A DNA stretch of 64,000 bases from CAUZIZ01 sp965218775 (lineage in GTDB: Bacteria; Acidobacteriota; UBA6911; RPQK01; JAJDTT01), in the NCBI GenBank assembly GCA_965218775.1, contig CBDCLS010000005.1, positions 1,116,001 to 1,180,000 on the forward strand, in the 5' to 3' direction. The translations under genes and the position numbers were made by a program. A model generated the notes under the pieces. The model did no database searches and was not told where the DNA came from. It saw only the letters and a program-made list of their open reading frames with translations. Of the stretch, positions 42,480-50,848 are shown in pieces (within the stretch, counting starts at the first letter, position 1; every line of letters starts with the position of its first letter).

Positions 42480-43280
42480 TTGACTCAAAAAGTACCCTGG
42501 GCAAAGCGCCCACTTGGACAGCACTTCCTCGCCGATCCCAACACTTGCCGCAAGATCGTTGATTTCGCCGGAATCGACGAAAGCGACACTGTGGTTGAAA
42601 TCGGTCCCGGAACCGGCGCTCTTACCCAGCCGCTCCTAGCCGCGGCGCGAAAGGTAATCGCGATCGAATTCGACCAGGAGATGATCGCCTATCTCGAATC
42701 AAATCTCCCGCTGGATCTGTCCAGCGGACTGACGCTGATCCGAGGTGATGTCCTCGCTCTCGACTGGCTCGGCATCTTACCCCGGAGCCCTGTCAAAATC
42801 GTTGGGAACCTTCCCTACAACATCTCTACACCGACACTGACAAAGATGACCGAAGTGAAGGATCGGTTTCAGAGCCTCACTTGCATGCTGCAGAAGGAAG
42901 TGGCTTCTCGCGTCCTGGCGCGGCCTTCAACCAAAGATTACGGCTACCTGACCTTGCTCATGGAGTATCACTTTGAGCGGATCCGGGGCTTCGCAGTTCC
43001 GCCTACGGTCTTCATCCCGCGTCCCCGGGTGCAATCCTCCGTGATCAAGCTGATTCCTCGAAAGATTCCCGATCCGGTGCCAGACTACGAGGGCCTCCTC
43101 TTCTTGATGCGAACGGCTTTCTCCCACCGCAGGAAGACCCTCTGGAATAACCTCATGCGGGCCGGGGGACGCTCCCAGGAAGAACTCAGGACCGCCTTCG
43201 GGTCGAGCCAGCTGCAACACCAGGTCCGGGCAGAGGAGCTCTCCCTGGAACAGTACCTATGTCTGGCACGACTGTTATAA
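42480..43280 (+). CDS. rsmA: 16S rRNA dimethyladenosine transferase RsmA (KsgA)
   Basis: A 266-aa SAM enzyme that dimethylates A1518 and A1519 (E. coli numbering) in 16S rRNA during late 30S assembly. Signatures are RPLGQHFLADPN, VVEIGPGTGALTQPLL, the catalytic GNLPYNISTPTL, and the C-terminal VFIPRPRVQSSVIKL with AFSHRRKTLWNNL. The start is TTG at 42480. The RNase J gene follows after 13 nt. Confidence 0.95.
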   Translation: MTQKVPWAKRPLGQHFLADPNTCRKIVDFAGIDESDTVVEIGPGTGALTQPLLAAARKVIAIEFDQEMIAYLESNLPLDLSSGLTLIRGDVLALDWLGILPRSPVKIVGNLPYNISTPTLTKMTEVKDRFQSLTCMLQKEVASRVLARPSTKDYGYLTLLMEYHFERIRGFAVPPTVFIPRPRVQSSVIKLIPRKIPDPVPDYEGLLFLMRTAFSHRRKTLWNNLMRAGGRSQEELRTAFGSSQLQHQVRAEELSLEQYLCLARLL

Positions 43281-43293
43281 TTCGCTGAGATTT

Positions 43294-44961
43294 ATGGTGG
43301 AGTGCCTAGAACTTATCCCGCTCGGAGGGTTAGGCGAGTTCGGGATGAACTGTGCCGCGCTCCGCTGCAATGGGGACATGGTCCTGATCGATGCCGGCAT
43401 GACTCTCCCCGGCCGGCATCTGGGGACGAGTCTGGGTGTGGATCTCATCGTCCCCGACATCACCTTCCTGAAGGAGCATCGAGACCAGCTCCGAGCCATT
43501 GTCCTCACTCACGGCCACGAGGACCACGCGGGCGGTATCGCCTACATCATAAACGAGCTCTCAGTGCCCATCTACGGGAGTCGCCTTACCCTGGGCATGA
43601 TGGCTTCGCGACTCCGGGAACGGAAGCTGGAATCGAGAGCCGACCTTCATGTCTTGGAGGCACGTCAACCAATCGACTTGGGGGCCTTCACGATCGAAGC
43701 CCTGAACGCAACCCACTCTTTCCCCGAAAACTTCAGCCTGGGAATCAAGACGCCTGTCGGTTCGGTCATCTGGACGGGCGACTTCAAGTTCGACCAGACC
43801 CCGATTGACCGCCGGCTGAGCGATCTGGCACGCCTCTCAGAATACGGAAACAAGGGAGTCCTTGCCCTGTTTTCGGATAGCACCAACAGTAACGTGCCCG
43901 GGTTGTCCCCTTCCGAGTTCTCGGTGATCGGTCCACTACGAACGCTTTTTCACGAAGCCCGTAGAAGGATCGTACTCTCCAGCTTTGCCAGCAGCTTTCA
44001 CCGGATACAGATTGTTTTCGACTTGGCACACGAGTTCGGTCGCAAGGTGTTTCCGGTGGGCCGAAGCATGGTTTCGAACATCAAGGTAGCCTCAAATCTG
44101 GGCTACCTGCAGGTTCCAGAAGAGCTGATCGCCACCACCGAAGACCTGAAACAGTTGCCCCCTGAGCGCACCGTCCTGCTGGCAACTGGCAGTCAGGGCG
44201 AGCCGATGTCAGCTCTCAGCCGCCTGGCCGTCAACGAATTCTCCCAGGTCCAGGTGGAGAAGGGAGACGTAGTCATCCTTTCGGCTCGGATCATACCAGG
44301 GAACGAAAAACTGATCACCAACCTGATCAATCACTTCTACCGGAGGGAAGCCACACTCTACGACTCCAGACACTCCAATGTTCACGTCTCGGGGCACGGC
44401 TTTCGGGAAGACCTGAAATTGATGATCAACCTGACCCGCCCCAAATACTTTGTCCCTATCCATGGGGAGTATCGGCAATTAAAGAATCATGCCTTGCTCG
44501 CATTGGATCAAGGGATCCCCCAGGACCACATCCACATCGTTGAAAACGGAGAGATCCTGGGATTGGCACCCAGTGGCGCCGAGCTGCTGGACAAGATTCC
44601 GGTGGGGCGTCGTTTCATCGACGAAGGTATTCTGGAGGCCGTCCACGAGGTCGTATTGAGAGATCGACGCTTTCTTTCGGCAGACGGCGTCCTGGTCGTC
44701 GTCTTGCGGATGGACGGCATGAGCGGTGAGCTGATCGGGGAACCCGATCTGATCTCGAGGGGCTTCGTCCTGATGGAAGACTCGGAAGAGCTCATGGGGC
44801 TGACTCGACAGCGAATCGCAACCATCGTTTCAGAGGCACCATTGGAAGAAAAGCGAGACGAAGATCTATTTCGGGAGATTCTGCACAACGGCTTGAGGAG
44901 GTTCCTACGGAAGCAGACTGGTAAAAGGCCTTTGATTCTGCCAGTTACAATTAAGATTTGA
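43294..44961 (+). CDS. rnj: Ribonuclease J
   Basis: A 555-aa metallo-beta-lactamase/beta-CASP nuclease with 5'-3' exo- and endonuclease activity in RNA maturation and decay. It starts LELIPLGGLGEFGMNC. The zinc motif is LTHGHEDHAGGIAYI. The beta-CASP motifs include SFASSFHRIQIV and ATGSQGEPMSAL, and PKYFVPIHGEYRQL carries the last ligand. Together with rny the cell has two main Bacillus-type decay nucleases. It is close behind rsmA. Confidence 0.95.
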   Translation: MVECLELIPLGGLGEFGMNCAALRCNGDMVLIDAGMTLPGRHLGTSLGVDLIVPDITFLKEHRDQLRAIVLTHGHEDHAGGIAYIINELSVPIYGSRLTLGMMASRLRERKLESRADLHVLEARQPIDLGAFTIEALNATHSFPENFSLGIKTPVGSVIWTGDFKFDQTPIDRRLSDLARLSEYGNKGVLALFSDSTNSNVPGLSPSEFSVIGPLRTLFHEARRRIVLSSFASSFHRIQIVFDLAHEFGRKVFPVGRSMVSNIKVASNLGYLQVPEELIATTEDLKQLPPERTVLLATGSQGEPMSALSRLAVNEFSQVQVEKGDVVILSARIIPGNEKLITNLINHFYRREATLYDSRHSNVHVSGHGFREDLKLMINLTRPKYFVPIHGEYRQLKNHALLALDQGIPQDHIHIVENGEILGLAPSGAELLDKIPVGRRFIDEGILEAVHEVVLRDRRFLSADGVLVVVLRMDGMSGELIGEPDLISRGFVLMEDSEELMGLTRQRIATIVSEAPLEEKRDEDLFREILHNGLRRFLRKQTGKRPLILPVTIKI

Positions 44962-45118
44962 GGTCTTCGTGTAGCAGGATCCTGGGCCGGGGAGTCGACC
45001 TTAAGAGGGCTGAGCCGGCACTCGGCAGCACCCAGTCCGTCCGACATCAAGAGATCTCATCGTAGTAAATTAGCTATGCAGCAAAATTGACTAAGGAGGC
45101 AGACTCGAGGGGAACATC

Positions 45119-47347
45119 ATGAGCGTCTATCCAAAGCAGAGAGCTTCGGAACTCTTCGGATTGCTCTTTATCGCCACCTCGCTATTGTTGCTCCTGTCAC
45201 TGGCTACGTACGATGCCTTCGATCCTTCGCTGAACGTGGATTCCAGCAGGGTCGATCACTCCAACTATGTGGGCAAGATCGGGGCTTGGGTTTCGGATGT
45301 GTTATTGCAGATTCTGGGATGGGCCGCTTTTTGCCTTCCCATTCCTCTTTTCCTGGCAGGTTACAAGAGGATGCGTGGAAGGGCCTGGGTAGAACCCTTC
45401 CTCAAGTTCTTCGGCATCTCTTGCCTGATCGTCTCCTTCAGTACCATCCTGGCTCTACTGACCCCAATCAGCCCGGAGAGGGTCAACTTCACTCCGGGTG
45501 GCATCGTGGGCATCTTGCTCTCAGACCGGCTGGTCATGTACTTGAACCGACCGGGTTCCCTGGTCGTCGTCGCCACGGTGTTGGTTCTGTCCCTGGTCCT
45601 CACCACCCGTTTTTCCCTGGATCAGCTTTTGACCCGACTGGGCAGCCGCAAATGGAATTTCTGGAGTGGTCTCTGGGCCGACGCCCGAAGACGACTCGAA
45701 TCTCGCAGAGATCGCCACGCCATTGCTTCCTGGAACAGGCGCGACGAGGCCATTGTCACCCAGACGCTACCCCAGAAGGCAGCTCTGGAGTCGCAGCAGA
45801 CTGAAGCAGGACCAGCGCTCGGGACAATCGAGATCACCGAATCTCACGATTCTGGAGCGGAGATCCAGCTTCAGCCCTTGGCCGCTACCTCCTCACAAAA
45901 CAGCGAGCGAAGGCATACTCTACCGCCTCTGGAATTCCTCCAGGAACAAGTAAGCCATGTCGATGTGGATGAGCAGGATCTGATCAAGAGGGCCGAACTT
46001 CTGACCGTGAAGTGCGCCGAGTTCGGTGTCCTGGGACACGTGTTTCAAATCCACCCGGGTCCCGTCGTGACCACCTTCGAATTCAAGCCCGATCCCGGTG
46101 TGAAGTACAGCCGCATCACCAACCTGGAGGACGACCTGTGCCTGGCGTTGAAGGCGGAGTCAATTCGGATCGAGCGGATTCCCGGCAAGAACACCGTGGG
46201 TATCGAGGTCCCGAACCTCGATCGTCAGACGATCTATCTCCGAGAAATCCTGGCATCGACCGGCTTTCAGCAGGCCCCCTCCTTCCTGACCTTGGGCCTG
46301 GGAAAGCTGATCAATGGGAATACCCATATCGCCGACCTGGAGCGCATGCCTCATCTGTTGGTAGCCGGCGCAACCGGTTCGGGCAAGAGTGTCGCGCTGA
46401 ATTGCATCGTCTGTTCCGTACTCTACAAGGCGACACCCGACAAGGTCCGCTTTATCATGATCGACCCCAAACGCTTGGAGCTGGGCGTCTACAGCGACAT
46501 CCCCCATTTGCTGACACCCATCGTGACGGATCCCAAGCAAGCGGCCAATGCACTGAATTGGGCCGTTCATGAGATGGAGGAGCGCTACCGACAGCTGGCT
46601 CGGGTCGGAGTAAGGAGCATCGATCAGTACAACGAACTTGTCGAAAAAGCTCCAGATCAGCTGGAGGGAGAAGAACTGGAGCCCCTTCCCTATATCGTCG
46701 TCATCGTGGACGAACTGGCTGACTTGATGCTGACGGCCGGCAAAGAGGTGGAGACTGCCGTCACCCGACTTGCCCAAATGGCGAGAGCGATTGGCATACA
46801 TCTGATTCTAGCAACTCAACGTCCTTCGGTGGACGTCATCACTGGTCTCATCAAGGCAAACTTCCCTTCCAGGATCTCCTGCCGGGTGTCCTCCAAGATC
46901 GATTCCCGAACCATTCTGGATGCGAACGGCGCTGAACAGCTACTGGGCCTTGGCGACATGCTCTTTCTTGGCCCCGGTACCTCTCGTCTGGTCAGAGTTC
47001 ACGGTGCCTATATCAGCATCGAGGAGATCAGCCGAGTGACCTCATTCCTGAAGGCTCAGGCAGAACCTGAATACCAGGAGGAAATTCTGGAGGGCGAGGA
47101 GGAGAAGGAGTCTGGGGCACTCGGAGGATCGCCTGCCGACGATAATCTTTTCGATGAAGCGGCTCGCTTCATCGTGGAAAATCGTAAAGCCTCTACTTCC
47201 TTGCTTCAGCGCCGCTTCCGGATTGGGTATGGACGCGCGGCGCGGCTTCTGGACATCATGGAAGAGGAAGGCCTCGTGGGACCGTCCGAAGGCAGCAAGC
47301 CTCGAGAAGTCCTGGTCCCTCCAGATTACTACCAGATGGATGTCTGA
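45119..47347 (+). CDS. ftsK: DNA translocase FtsK
   Basis: A 742-aa septal DNA pump. Four N-terminal membrane helices (about 15-170) are followed by a fairly short linker. The alpha and beta motor domains then carry Walker A VAGATGSGKSVALNC and Walker B YIVVIVDELADLM, with LATQRPSVDVITGLIKANFP. The C-terminal gamma winged helix (FDEAARFIVENRKASTSLL, GYGRAARLLDIMEEEG) recognises polar KOPS-type DNA. It clears chromosomes from the division plane and activates XerCD in many bacteria. It is preceded by an AAGGAGG ribosome-binding site. Confidence 0.96.
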   Translation: MSVYPKQRASELFGLLFIATSLLLLLSLATYDAFDPSLNVDSSRVDHSNYVGKIGAWVSDVLLQILGWAAFCLPIPLFLAGYKRMRGRAWVEPFLKFFGISCLIVSFSTILALLTPISPERVNFTPGGIVGILLSDRLVMYLNRPGSLVVVATVLVLSLVLTTRFSLDQLLTRLGSRKWNFWSGLWADARRRLESRRDRHAIASWNRRDEAIVTQTLPQKAALESQQTEAGPALGTIEITESHDSGAEIQLQPLAATSSQNSERRHTLPPLEFLQEQVSHVDVDEQDLIKRAELLTVKCAEFGVLGHVFQIHPGPVVTTFEFKPDPGVKYSRITNLEDDLCLALKAESIRIERIPGKNTVGIEVPNLDRQTIYLREILASTGFQQAPSFLTLGLGKLINGNTHIADLERMPHLLVAGATGSGKSVALNCIVCSVLYKATPDKVRFIMIDPKRLELGVYSDIPHLLTPIVTDPKQAANALNWAVHEMEERYRQLARVGVRSIDQYNELVEKAPDQLEGEELEPLPYIVVIVDELADLMLTAGKEVETAVTRLAQMARAIGIHLILATQRPSVDVITGLIKANFPSRISCRVSSKIDSRTILDANGAEQLLGLGDMLFLGPGTSRLVRVHGAYISIEEISRVTSFLKAQAEPEYQEEILEGEEEKESGALGGSPADDNLFDEAARFIVENRKASTSLLQRRFRIGYGRAARLLDIMEEEGLVGPSEGSKPREVLVPPDYYQMDV

Positions 47348-47430
47348 GGGGTGACTTTCGGTTGCTCTCCCCAGGCTGCCCTCTGTCGCCCCCAGGAACG
47401 CTGGCCCCATTCGAGAACGAACTTCCCGAG

Positions 47431-47588
47431 CCATGGAAGCCTGAAGCGCGAGCGAGGGGTTGGGGGCCTGAGAGATCTTGCTGTTTTCCACTCTCTCGCC
47501 GGGAGCTGGGCTCTCTCTGGCCAAAGGCCCTTTTGGCGACGCATCTCGTAGCTACCCAACCCCTCGCTCGCGCTTCAGGCTTCCATGG
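47431..47588. repeat. 34-bp perfect inverted repeat between ftsK and the metallophosphoesterase gene
   Basis: CCATGGAAGCCTGAAGCGCG and the following AGCGAGGGGTTGGG (47431-47464) are mirrored without mismatch at 47555-47588. They enclose about 90 nt with a secondary stem (GGCCAAAGGCCC). The element lies between two convergent genes and could act as a bidirectional transcription end. It could equally be a small inverted-repeat transposon; no target duplication is apparent at the repeat borders. The rest of 47348-47647 shows nothing. Confidence 0.85.
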
Positions 47589-47647
47589 TTTTCGCATTCA
47601 TCGGGAGCTTCGACCTGCGACTTGTCGCTGAAGTTTCAGTATCAGCC

Positions 47648-48529
47648 TCAGACCAACGTGATCTCGGTGACTTCGGGAGGGCAGTTGAATCGCACCGGAG
47701 CCGTCACTCCAACGCCCACCGTTGTGTACAACCAGGTGTCGGCAACCCGATAAAGACCCTTGTCGTACTTTCGGCCATAGGGGGGCAAGAAGGGAGATCC
47801 GATGAAGGGGAAGCGCACCTGTCCCCCGTGGCTGTGACCGGAGAGCTGTAGATCGATCCTACCGCGACCCACAAAGGAATCAACGAAGTCGGGTTCGTGC
47901 ATCAGCAGAATCGTGGGCATCTCGGGGGGCTGCTTTTCGAGGCCAAGCTTTAGATCCTGGCGGCCCACCCAACCATCGTCAAGACCGGCTAGATACAGGG
48001 TCTTTCTTCCAATCGAGAGCGTGAGGCCCTCATTTCTCAGTAGCGGCAAACCCGATTCTCTCAGTCCCTGCTCAACCACCTCATCGCCCTTCCAGTGGTC
48101 GTGATTCCCCAGGATGGAAAACACTCCGTAAGTAGCGTCAAGCTGGGCCAGGGCCGGAGCCAGGTCGAAGATGGCGTCGACGGAACCCTGAACATAGTCT
48201 CCGCCCAGGGCAACCAGATCCGGCTTGAGCTGGTTGGCTAGTTCGACGGCCCGTTCAATCAGCTCGATCCGGGTGGTTGGGTAGAGGTGGAAATCACTTA
48301 GTAGAGCGATCTTGAAACCTTCCAGACCGGCGCCTTCAACCCCCAGAGGGATCTTCACTCGCTGCAGTTGGACCCATTCGGTTTCGATGCGGGAGGCGTA
48401 GACACAGCTCAGGACGGGGACGCTGCCCCCCAACGCCCCGTAGCCCAGCATCCTCAACATCCTTCTTCGGCTTAGGCGGCTTGAGCCGCCGCTAGAGTGG
48501 GCCTCCTGCATTCCCAGAAATGCTACCAC
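47648..48529 (-). CDS. Exported calcineurin-like metallophosphoesterase (YkuE type)
   Basis: A 293-aa protein with a twin-arginine-type N-terminus (SRRRMLRMLGYGALGGSVP), so probably exported folded. It has all metallophosphoesterase motifs: ALLSDFHLYP, ALGGDYVQGS, ILGNHDHWKGDE, LLMHEPDF and QLSGHSHGGQ. YkuE-like enzymes hydrolyse lipid or other phosphoesters at the membrane; the substrate here is not known. The start is a GTG at 48529; an in-frame ATG at 48511 would keep the Tat motif. It is divergent from the aquaporin gene. Confidence 0.9.
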   Translation of the reverse strand: MVAFLGMQEAHSSGGSSRLSRRRMLRMLGYGALGGSVPVLSCVYASRIETEWVQLQRVKIPLGVEGAGLEGFKIALLSDFHLYPTTRIELIERAVELANQLKPDLVALGGDYVQGSVDAIFDLAPALAQLDATYGVFSILGNHDHWKGDEVVEQGLRESGLPLLRNEGLTLSIGRKTLYLAGLDDGWVGRQDLKLGLEKQPPEMPTILLMHEPDFVDSFVGRGRIDLQLSGHSHGGQVRFPFIGSPFLPPYGRKYDKGLYRVADTWLYTTVGVGVTAPVRFNCPPEVTEITLV

Positions 48530-48637
48530 AAGCGGCCCCCTCGGCCTGCTCCTAGGAGGCGATTCACCTCATTGACCGCTTCCCCACCCGGTGCTACCAT
48601 CCGCGCAAGATACGAATTCTTGTCGAGGAGGAGGACT

Positions 48638-49264
48638 ATGAAAAGTTATATTGTCGAGTTCATCGGGACATTCTTTCTGGTATTGGTCATCGGTCTCGTC
48701 GTGAGTCAGGGGAACCCTCTGGCGGCCGTTGCCATCGGGGCGATTCTGATGGTGATGATCTACATGGGCGGCCACATCTCTGGAGCTCATTACAACCCTG
48801 CGGTCTCGCTTGCCTGCTTGATGAGGGGAGCAATTGGGGGCAAAGATGCAGGAATCTACATGGTGAGCCAGATTCTCGGAGCCCTCGCCGGTGCCGCTGC
48901 TTCTTCAGCTCTGATTGGAAAAAGCATCACTGTGGCTCCTGGTGCTAACGCCAGCAACATGCAGGCGCTGGGAGCAGAGTTCCTGTTTACGTTTGCTCTA
49001 GCCTCGGTCGTCCTCAACGTCGCCACCTCAAAGGACCACCCAGACAACTCTTTCTATGGATTGGCCATCGCATTCACGGTTCTGGCAGGAGCGCTTGCGG
49101 TCGGACCTATCTCGGGAGGCGCCTTCAATCCAGCCGTCGCCCTGGGTCACAACATCGTCTCCTCCTCGCTGGGGAATATCTGGATCTACCTGGTAGGACC
49201 TCTAGCGGGCGGCGCCGTGGCCTCTATCGTCTTCAGAATGACCAACGCCCACGAGTTCGAATAG
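48638..49264 (+). CDS. Aquaporin-family (MIP) channel
   Basis: A protein of 208 aa from the ATG at 48638, which has a strong GAGGAGGAGG site upstream. There are six membrane helices and the two half-helix pore motifs HYNPAVS and FNPAVALG. Length is at the short end of the family, with little more than the core. Water or small neutral solutes are the likely substrates; the selectivity filter cannot be assigned with confidence by eye. No glycerol genes are adjacent. Confidence 0.92.
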   Translation: MKSYIVEFIGTFFLVLVIGLVVSQGNPLAAVAIGAILMVMIYMGGHISGAHYNPAVSLACLMRGAIGGKDAGIYMVSQILGALAGAAASSALIGKSITVAPGANASNMQALGAEFLFTFALASVVLNVATSKDHPDNSFYGLAIAFTVLAGALAVGPISGGAFNPAVALGHNIVSSSLGNIWIYLVGPLAGGAVASIVFRMTNAHEFE

Positions 49265-49999
49265 GGTGGATCGCTAAACTCTGGGGTAGGGTCGAAGCGG
49301 TTACGGCGACGTGGGCCCATCGGCTGCTGCGTCCTCGGCAATCCTCCGGAATTACCTCAGCTGCAGTGGCCTCCAAAAGGGACCCACGGCGCTGGTAACA
49401 CATTTCTTAGGCCTCACAGTAGGTGGTACCGAAACGGCATGTGTCGGCCCGGGGAGCACGCGACTAAGTCTCCACGGGCCGACTCAGGGACAGAGCGAGG
49501 GGGATCACCGTGTCCCTGTGGTAGACCTGTTGTGAAAGCAAATGAGCAGGAACGCTTCGTGAACGGTTCCATGAATTGGCTGTCAGCGCCGGTTCTTGAG
49601 AGAACCACTCTGGATCTTACGGTTCGTAGCTTGCCGTTAGTCACGGTTACTTCCTTCTAGCCTTCCTGATCACGGCTTATATTCTAGCCCCTTGGATCGC
49701 GACAGTTTGGTAATCGAAATCACGTTACAGCTCTTTTCTTGATCTTGTTCTGAGACGCCGAGGTATTGAGCCCAGTGACCCTATCTTGTCAGGTCGATCG
49801 CCCGCGATAGAATCACTCCGGCGGCGGCCTCGTGTCACTGATCGGGCGGCGTATGGTAAAACCCAAGGGGACGGTGAGAGTCCGAGACTAGAACACAAAG
49901 AACCACCGTACTTGAATCCGATTCGTTCAGGCGCCATAATCTTCCGCTTGTCGAGAGAAGAGGCTTCATTATCGTAAACACACATGGAGACAGATTCAG
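49265..49999. other. 735-nt intergenic region with stable hairpins, no recognisable gene
   Basis: No convincing ORF is present on either strand. Notable is a hairpin GTCGGCCCG/CGGGCCGAC (49443-49451 with 49475-49483), extended inside by GGAG/CTCC. A second stem AGGGACA/TGTCCCT follows directly, and GGTTCT-tgag-AGAACC lies further on. These follow one another without T-runs, so they do not look like terminators. A structured RNA or the residue of a mobile element are possible. No known RNA family was recognised. Confidence 0.45.
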
Positions 50000-50848
50000 A
50001 TGTCTTGGAAACTACGACTTTTAACGATCGCATTCTTATCATTCCTGGTGGTCGGCTGCGGAGCACCAGCTGACGAGGCTCCCCCGGCAGACGCGCCTGG
50101 AGGATCCGCCAAACCTGTCGACAAGGTCGACAAACCACCGACTAAACCAGCACCGCCCCCAACCAAGGAACCAACGAAAATGGAAACCAAGTCCCCTGAA
50201 CCTGATAAGACGCCCCAAAAGCCTGAACCGGCACCGGTCAAAGCCGATCCTCCCAAGCCCAAACCTGGACCGCATCCAGGTCTTCTCGATCCCGCTCAGG
50301 CAGAGGGAAAAGCACCCGAGACCTTCAAAGCGGAGTTCGACACCACCAACGGCAAGGTCGTGATCCAGGTGACTCGCTCCTGGTCGCCACTCGGCGCCGA
50401 TCGGTTCTACAACCTGGTCAAGATCGGATACTTCAAGGACATCGCCTTCTTTCGGGTAATCGACGGCTTCATGGCTCAGTTTGGCATCCACGGCGATCCC
50501 AAGGTGAATCAGAGCTGGGGTCAGTCCAACATCAAAGACGATCCAGTCAAGGAGTCGAACCTCAGAGGGTTCATTACGTTCGCGAAAACCGGTGCACCCA
50601 ACTCACGCTCGACACAGTTCTTCATCAATTATCGAGACAATAGTCCTCTCGATCCCCAGGGTTTTTCGCCTTTTGGTCGTGTGATTTCCGGAATGGAGGT
50701 CATCGACACCATCCACAAGGGGTATGGCGAAGGTGCACCGAGAGGCCGCGGTCCCGATCAGGGACGAATCCGGATGGAGGGGAACAGCTACCTAAAGAAG
50801 GACTTTCCCAAGCTCGACTACATCAAGAAGGCCACGATCGTAGACTAG
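50000..50848 (+). CDS. Cyclophilin-type peptidyl-prolyl isomerase, lipoprotein
   Basis: A 282-aa protein. The lipobox FLVVGC gives lipidation at Cys20. A Pro/Lys/Thr-rich linker (about 30-95) acts as a flexible tether. The cyclophilin domain contains NGKVVIQVTRSWSPLGADRFYNL, the catalytic FFRVIDGFMAQFGI, TFAKTGAPNSRSTQFFIN and SPFGRVISGM. It probably assists folding of envelope proteins from a membrane anchor. The TAG stop (50846-50848) lies in the CTAG that forms the left border of the next insertion sequence. Confidence 0.93.
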   Translation: MSWKLRLLTIAFLSFLVVGCGAPADEAPPADAPGGSAKPVDKVDKPPTKPAPPPTKEPTKMETKSPEPDKTPQKPEPAPVKADPPKPKPGPHPGLLDPAQAEGKAPETFKAEFDTTNGKVVIQVTRSWSPLGADRFYNLVKIGYFKDIAFFRVIDGFMAQFGIHGDPKVNQSWGQSNIKDDPVKESNLRGFITFAKTGAPNSRSTQFFINYRDNSPLDPQGFSPFGRVISGMEVIDTIHKGYGEGAPRGRGPDQGRIRMEGNSYLKKDFPKLDYIKKATIVD

